A stretch of DNA of 42,773 nt from a virus, in IMG/VR virus record IMGVR_UViG_3300050821_000980, positions 1 to 42,773 of that record; one strand, written 5' to 3'. The stretch's first letter is position 1, and every line of letters begins with the position of its first letter. Below the pieces are notes generated by a model. The model was given only the letters and a program-made list of their open reading frames with translations. It was not told where the DNA came from and did not search any database. A program made the position numbers and the translations under genes. Of this stretch, positions 38,911-42,773 are shown one piece after another.

Positions 38911-39607
38911 CGGCTTCCACCTTCCCCTGTGCCGTCCAACTCGAATCGACGCGGCGATCTGTCGGTACGGAGAATTGTCCGCTCGTGCCTGTCGGCTTCC
39001 CCTGCGTGTCGGCTGTGAGTGGGAGGGCGCGGAATCGTTTCACAATGGCTTTGATTCGATCAGCGCATACGCCCTCCACAGCCGCTTGACTGCGTTTAGT
39101 CTCCTCTAAACTGTGAATGTGATCGTTACTGTGTTTCTCCATTTCAACAGCCAAGTCACTAAATGAGTTGATAATCTCGCTCCGTGCCTCCTCCAGCAGC
39201 TTGTCGAGCGCGGCGGTGCGGGCGTCGTCGGTAAACTCACGCTGAATGAGATTGTAATGGCCGTGCAAGCCTTCCTTGTCGAATAGTTTGCGGAGCTTCA
39301 TGATCACAGCCGCCTCAGCCGCAAGCACCTCTTGGCAGAGGGTGCAAATTTCGTAATCGGCGATTTCTTCATTAGGAGGACAGACGCTACACGCAAAACG
39401 AGAGTAACTGACAGCTCTTCCATTTATATGAGTATGGCCAGTTTTAGTGAACATCTTCGGATGCCGTCCACAAGGCCCAATCTCGGCGTGGCGTGCGGCT
39501 AGTTCCTGGTCGCGGGATTTAAGCATCTCGATGGTTTCTTTTGGTGATCGACCAATCATTTCGGCATAAAACTGTTCTACTGTCTCAAATTCCTTCACGC
39601 TATCCAT
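38900..39607 (-). CDS. Hypothetical zinc-binding coiled-coil protein
   Basis: 235 residues from ATG 39607 with GGGAG eight bases ahead. The middle has GPCGRHPKMF, FACSVCPPNEE and ICTLCQEV, a C/H-rich zinc site, followed by long helices (EVLAAEAAVIMKLRKLFDKE; LDKLLEEARSEIINSFSDLA). The C-terminus is polar. Function unknown. Confidence 0.68.
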   Translation of the reverse strand: MDSVKEFETVEQFYAEMIGRSPKETIEMLKSRDQELAARHAEIGPCGRHPKMFTKTGHTHINGRAVSYSRFACSVCPPNEEIADYEICTLCQEVLAAEAAVIMKLRKLFDKEGLHGHYNLIQREFTDDARTAALDKLLEEARSEIINSFSDLAVEMEKHSNDHIHSLEETKRSQAAVEGVCADRIKAIVKRFRALPLTADTQGKPTGTSGQFSVPTDRRVDSSWTAQGKVEADGK

Positions 39608-40103
39608 TGCGTTTTCTCCCCTCTCCCGCCGTGGCTCGGCAAGCAACTGCTTTGCGGAGTTCGGCTTCGAGTGTCTCAATTCGCATTGTCCGATACATGT
39701 TCCATGCCTTCAGTTCGCCAACAGATTGTGGCCACAAGTGAACGGGAATAGATTTCGCTTCCTCTAGCCTCGCCTCATTCATCCTGCGCTCGGAGAGAGA
39801 TGCGTGGTGGGAGGGGATGCAGCGTAAGACACATTCTTTAATATCGTCTCCATCATCCCGGTCATAGGCATTCCACGCGACTTCAGCCGCATCTTGATAC
39901 GCCGCCACCACTTCCATCTTGGTCTGCTCCTCGGCCTGCGCCAATGCGGTTTTCATTTCGGCGACTTCGGCGTCCCTGAATCTTTTTCCGGCCTCATAGC
40001 CATGATTCCAAACGTCTTGAGTTGTGCCGATTTCCTGATCGACCTTCTTTTGCGCCTCCGTCTCCCGAAAGAATGCCGCTCGCTTCTCCTCAAACTTCGC
40101 CAT
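39600..40103 (-). CDS. Hypothetical coiled-coil protein
   Basis: 167 residues from ATG 40103, GGAGG six bases ahead; a longer form to 40133 overlaps the upstream gene. Almost all charged helix (KFEEKRAAFFRETEAQKKVD; EVAEMKTALAQAEEQTKMEV), with a Cys/His pair (CVLRCIPSHH). Not recognised. Confidence 0.66.
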   Translation of the reverse strand: MAKFEEKRAAFFRETEAQKKVDQEIGTTQDVWNHGYEAGKRFRDAEVAEMKTALAQAEEQTKMEVVAAYQDAAEVAWNAYDRDDGDDIKECVLRCIPSHHASLSERRMNEARLEEAKSIPVHLWPQSVGELKAWNMYRTMRIETLEAELRKAVACRATAGEGRKRNG

Positions 40104-40287
40104 CTCGCACCTCCGGCTTTCGAACGTATTCAACTGCTCGATATTCTCCTTCTTTCCTGATGCTTAGATATAATATTCTGTGTTGAGCTTCTATCTCTGA
40201 AGCAGAGGGAACCTGTAAAATCGTGTTCCACACCTTTTGCGACCATATCGTGCTGCGATACTCGATAATCCACACGCTTTCACTCAC
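40090..40287 (-). CDS. Small hypothetical protein
   Basis: 65 residues, ATGA overlap with the HNH gene. Aromatic-rich beta-like start (SVWIIEYRSTIWSQKVWNTI). Not recognised. Confidence 0.62.
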   Translation of the reverse strand: MSESVWIIEYRSTIWSQKVWNTILQVPSASEIEAQHRILYLSIRKEGEYRAVEYVRKPEVRDGEV

Positions 40288-40943
40288 TCTCGCACCTCCG
40301 GGGCCGTCGATTCGGCTAGTCGAAGGGCGGCTTTCATCTTTTCAAATCCGAATAATCGAGAACATGGATTCACTACATTTTCTGCATCTGCCACAGCCTC
40401 TCGGCACGCTTCGACCAGTGCTTCATGGGCGTTGACGTAAGTAATCCCGGTCCACTTCGGCTTTAGATAGCGCTGCCCCACGTCGCGCATTTCGTCAAAA
40501 GACAGAAATCCACTTTTCACTAAATTGCATTTCAAGCAGGCGAGGCAAACATTGCCAGCGATATAACCAGAGCGACCATCCTTTCGATCAATGTTTAGCC
40601 TATGCTTGTCTATCTCGATGGATTTTTCCTCTGGAATATCACAATAGCTGCAAACCTTGGGTTCATTTTTATACCAGTCTACAAAATCATTTCTCAGCAT
40701 CACTTCGGCGTGCCTACGCCTAAGATGCCTATAAACTTCTCGCGCTGGATGCCTTCGTTTAAAGTTATTTTTTCTTCTGCGGCCCTCTGCTCTATGACCT
40801 TGCGTATAAAATGAAATGCAACTGCGGCAATAGGTTTGAAGGCCAGAGAGAGACCTGCTGCTTTTTGAGAACGCCGCCGATGGTTTTATGTCTCCGCACT
40901 TTCGGCACAGTTTTTCGTTCGGCGTATGCTTCGTTTCACTCAT
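40284..40943 (-). CDS. HNH endonuclease fused to an ALVEAC-type module
   Basis: 219 residues. An N-terminal zinc finger (C13, C16, C39, C42: LCRKCGDIKPSAAF and TYCRSC) leads to a basic linker, then an HNH core: KVCSYCDIP, the first His in DKHRLNIDRKDG, GYIAGNVCLACLKCN. The C-terminal ~45 residues (HEALVEACREAVADAE; FEKMKAALRLAES) match the small gene at 5695-5907. This looks like a free-standing HNH nuclease joined to the tail of a common phage small protein. It cuts DNA; target unknown. Confidence 0.78.
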   Translation of the reverse strand: MSETKHTPNEKLCRKCGDIKPSAAFSKSSRSLSGLQTYCRSCISFYTQGHRAEGRRRKNNFKRRHPAREVYRHLRRRHAEVMLRNDFVDWYKNEPKVCSYCDIPEEKSIEIDKHRLNIDRKDGRSGYIAGNVCLACLKCNLVKSGFLSFDEMRDVGQRYLKPKWTGITYVNAHEALVEACREAVADAENVVNPCSRLFGFEKMKAALRLAESTAPEVRE

Positions 40944-40990
40944 TGCGGCGTGCCTCCCTGTCGAGCCAAGAAAGCTGGCTCAGAATCTTG

Positions 40991-41341
40991 CTAACTTTCT
41001 AGAGCCTTCTTTATCACCATTTGCAATGCCACACGACCAAGAACTTTGGTCACATCTTCGAGAGAGTAGGCCAAAATATACAGCCCATCAGCTTTGGTTA
41101 TATCTAATTGAAAAGATTTTTGTTCAGGAGATTGCACTCCGCCTTTAGCTTTCACTTCTATGCCGATATATCGACCGTTATGAACTGCCACAATATCCGG
41201 CGCACCCTTCTTTCCGAATTTCACAAAGAAACCTTTGAGCTTCGCGCCGCCTGTGTTTTGCCGATAATGGTAAATTCCAACCTGCTTCAGCCAATTGAGT
41301 ATCTGAGTCTGCACGTCATGCTCACTAACTTTCGGCTTCAT
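40991..41341 (-). CDS. VRR-NUC domain nuclease
   Basis: 116 residues from ATG 41341 (ATGA overlap). The PD-(D/E)xK core is clear: KKGAPDIVAVHNGRYIGIEV with D49 and the E62-x-K64 pair in EVKAKGG, then SPEQKSFQLDI. Single-domain VRR-NUC enzymes in phages resolve branched DNA or act as Holliday-junction nucleases, fitting recombination by the ERF protein. Confidence 0.82.
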   Translation of the reverse strand: MKPKVSEHDVQTQILNWLKQVGIYHYRQNTGGAKLKGFFVKFGKKGAPDIVAVHNGRYIGIEVKAKGGVQSPEQKSFQLDITKADGLYILAYSLEDVTKVLGRVALQMVIKKALES

Positions 41342-41547
41342 ATCGGCTGCTTCCCTTCCGGCGTATAGACGATGGCCGTTCGATAGCCTTTCGATTCCCA
41401 ATCTTCGGCGGCTCGCTCGGCCCGACTCTTGACCTGGTAGAACACCACTCCCATGATTAATGGACCTCCATTCCTTCGAAGTACCCGGTATCGACCTTTC
41501 GGATACGGCTTCATCTCTTGCACCGAACTGCTTTTGAAGTTCTTCAT
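41338..41547 (-). CDS. Small hypothetical protein
   Basis: 69 residues: PYPKGRYRVLRRNGGPLIMG, then AERAAEDWESKGYRTAIVYT. A small beta-alpha-beta pattern, coupled to the VRR-NUC gene. Not recognised. Confidence 0.65.
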   Translation of the reverse strand: MKNFKSSSVQEMKPYPKGRYRVLRRNGGPLIMGVVFYQVKSRAERAAEDWESKGYRTAIVYTPEGKQPI

Positions 41548-41556
41548 CGAAGCCTC

Positions 41557-41877
41557 TCAGAAATGTAATGGCTGGCCATGCCCGTCATATCGACGATGGT
41601 GCATCTGGCAACGTCTGACCGTGTTTTCCTTCGTATCCGAACCGCCTCTTCCTCTCGAAATCTGATGCGAAAGCTCATGCGGGCCTCGGCACGGTTCCCA
41701 GCAATCACGATCTACGCACCAATAGTCCCTTGCAAACACTTCTTTCCGAAGCTCGATCATGTCTTTTCCGGCCAGCCGAACCAATTGCGAACCATCGGCC
41801 CGTAGGCCAATTCTAGAACGACGGTCTTTGAACCTTGCCGCCTTCGTAAGCTCTTTGTTGAATCGTGCGAACCTCAC
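41557..41877 (-). CDS. HNH endonuclease
   Basis: 106 residues, ATGA overlap. The core reads ELRKEVFARDYWCVDRDCWE, then HELSHQISRGRGGSDTKENT and CQMHHRRYDGH, giving C54 and C59 with C63 near, H71, N85 and H93/H94, the HNH metal and catalytic residues. It cuts DNA. In some phages an HNH gene helps terminase, but here it is far from terminase in the early unit. Confidence 0.8.
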   Translation of the reverse strand: MRFARFNKELTKAARFKDRRSRIGLRADGSQLVRLAGKDMIELRKEVFARDYWCVDRDCWEPCRGPHELSHQISRGRGGSDTKENTVRRCQMHHRRYDGHGQPLHF

Positions 41878-42059
41878 AGTTTATTGCTCCCGCGCGTGTA
41901 AATGTAAGATTCCTTCCGACCGCACTTCTTTTCGAGCCATCGGAACCATTTCACTACGTCTCGACCAGTTTTTCTTTTGCCGTCATGGATGTATTCACAG
42001 ATTAAATCGGCCATGTTTTCAAGAGTGAACTTCATTTCTTCCGGTTTTAGTTGTCTCAT
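41874..42059 (-). CDS. Small helical protein
   Basis: 61 residues, ATGA overlaps on both sides. MRQLKPEEMKFTLENMADLI followed by a basic, Trp-containing stretch (GRDVVKWFRWLEKKCGRKES). Possibly nucleic-acid binding; not recognised. Confidence 0.66.
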   Translation of the reverse strand: MRQLKPEEMKFTLENMADLICEYIHDGKRKTGRDVVKWFRWLEKKCGRKESYIYTRGSNKL

Positions 42060-42283
42060 ACTTTAAAAGCCTCATTCTCAGAGCGTTCCATAAGGATAAC
42101 CAGGTTCTCCCAAACCGCTACCCGAGGTCCGGTATGCTTCTCTTTCTTGTTATCTCCGATAAACGACTCGGGAGAGATTCCATTCGATTGTGCGGCTCGA
42201 TACAACTGAACCATTAGTCTCGAATACACGTCGATGGGTAATACCTGGTGCAGGGTGCGCCATTGGTCCTCATTTTCGGGCAT
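42056..42283 (-). CDS. Small helical protein
   Basis: 75 residues: MPENEDQWRTLHQVLPIDVY then helical to the C-terminus. ATGA overlap with the next gene. Not recognised. Confidence 0.65.
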   Translation of the reverse strand: MPENEDQWRTLHQVLPIDVYSRLMVQLYRAAQSNGISPESFIGDNKKEKHTGPRVAVWENLVILMERSENEAFKV

Positions 42284-42313
42284 CAGCTTTCCTCTTTCGG
42301 GGTCGAAATTCGC

Positions 42314-42502
42314 TTACATTGGCCATCGACCAGCCCTAATCTCATCTATTTGATATTGAGTCATCCTGTTTTTTCTTTCGATCCTGCTAATCTCTTCCGA
42401 CCATGCCTTGTTAACCTGCACAATTTCTCTGCGTCGGCGGGCTAGAAGCCTTTCAAGCAACAGGATTTTCTTTTCGGTCTTGCTCAGCTTGTTTTTAGGC
42501 AT
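42314..42502 (-). CDS. Small basic coiled-coil protein
   Basis: 62 residues, a ribosome site (GGGAG) four bases ahead. Very basic helix (MPKNKLSKTEKKILLLERLL, then ARRRREIV), coiled-coil pattern. It directly follows the Ala/Tyr-tract gene. Not recognised. Confidence 0.65.
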   Translation of the reverse strand: MPKNKLSKTEKKILLLERLLARRRREIVQVNKAWSEEISRIERKNRMTQYQIDEIRAGRWPM

Positions 42503-42519
42503 TCGGCTCCCTCTTTCGA

Positions 42520-42773
<254 letters not shown>

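Overview
The window is a complete, circularly closed phage genome of about 42.7 kb. Its first 64 bases are repeated exactly as its last 64 (1-64 = 42710-42773), and a leftward gene reads across the join in frame, so the unique length is 42,709 bp. Terminase, portal, capsid, adaptors and a tail hub of podovirus size are present. No tape measure, sheath, integrase or DNA polymerase is recognisable, so it looks like a short-tailed (podovirus-type) tailed phage that borrows the host replisome. The host is not given by the sequence. Sec signal peptides, lipoproteins and a heptosyltransferase-like domain point to a Gram-negative host. Resemblance of several small genes (FN3 protein, Zn-finger protein at 33256, spikes) to what I remember from Acidobacteria and their phages is suggestive only.

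Layout. (1) A leftward transcription unit starts at a near-consensus sigma70 promoter (6744-6716), runs to base 1, crosses the join and continues from 42709 to a hairpin at 35725-35689. It holds about 44 mostly tiny genes joined by ATGA, TGATG, TAATG or GTGA overlaps. Recognisable ones are an ERF single-strand annealing protein (3448-4236), a replication initiator (1980-2807) and a putative helicase-loader gene (1625-2080), a winged/HTH protein, a GIY-YIG nuclease, two HNH nucleases, a VRR-NUC nuclease, a ribbon-helix-helix protein, many Cys-rich zinc-binding proteins and, at the far end, an envelope group of two lipoproteins, a secreted protein, a membrane protein and a papain-like amidase. 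(2) A ~700 bp control region (6745-7459) carries four 22-bp iterons, TGTCA/TGACA clusters and a perfect 7+7 palindrome. (3) A rightward late unit (7460-34814) encodes a ribbon-helix-helix/zinc protein, small and large terminase, a cupin/unknown/methyltransferase insertion, portal, small head genes, scaffold, major capsid protein, decoration-like protein, a methyltransferase-glycosyltransferase fusion, two head-tail adaptors, tail hub, putative ejection proteins, two beta-helix spikes with N-terminal signal peptides, and a run of small membrane proteins ending in a DUF5675 protein and an 8-cysteine period-3 protein. (4) One seven-helix membrane protein (34855-35556) is read leftward between the two units.

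How it works together (inference): the leftward unit is early (replication, recombination, nucleases, host-envelope change), the rightward unit is late (packaging, virion, lysis), and the region between the divergent units is the switch. The most unusual items are the Ala/Tyr-tract protein encoded by a triplet microsatellite at the genome join, the sugar/methyl-transfer genes embedded in the virion operon, the signal peptides on both spikes, the period-3 cysteine protein, and the iteron array in front of a ribbon-helix-helix gene.
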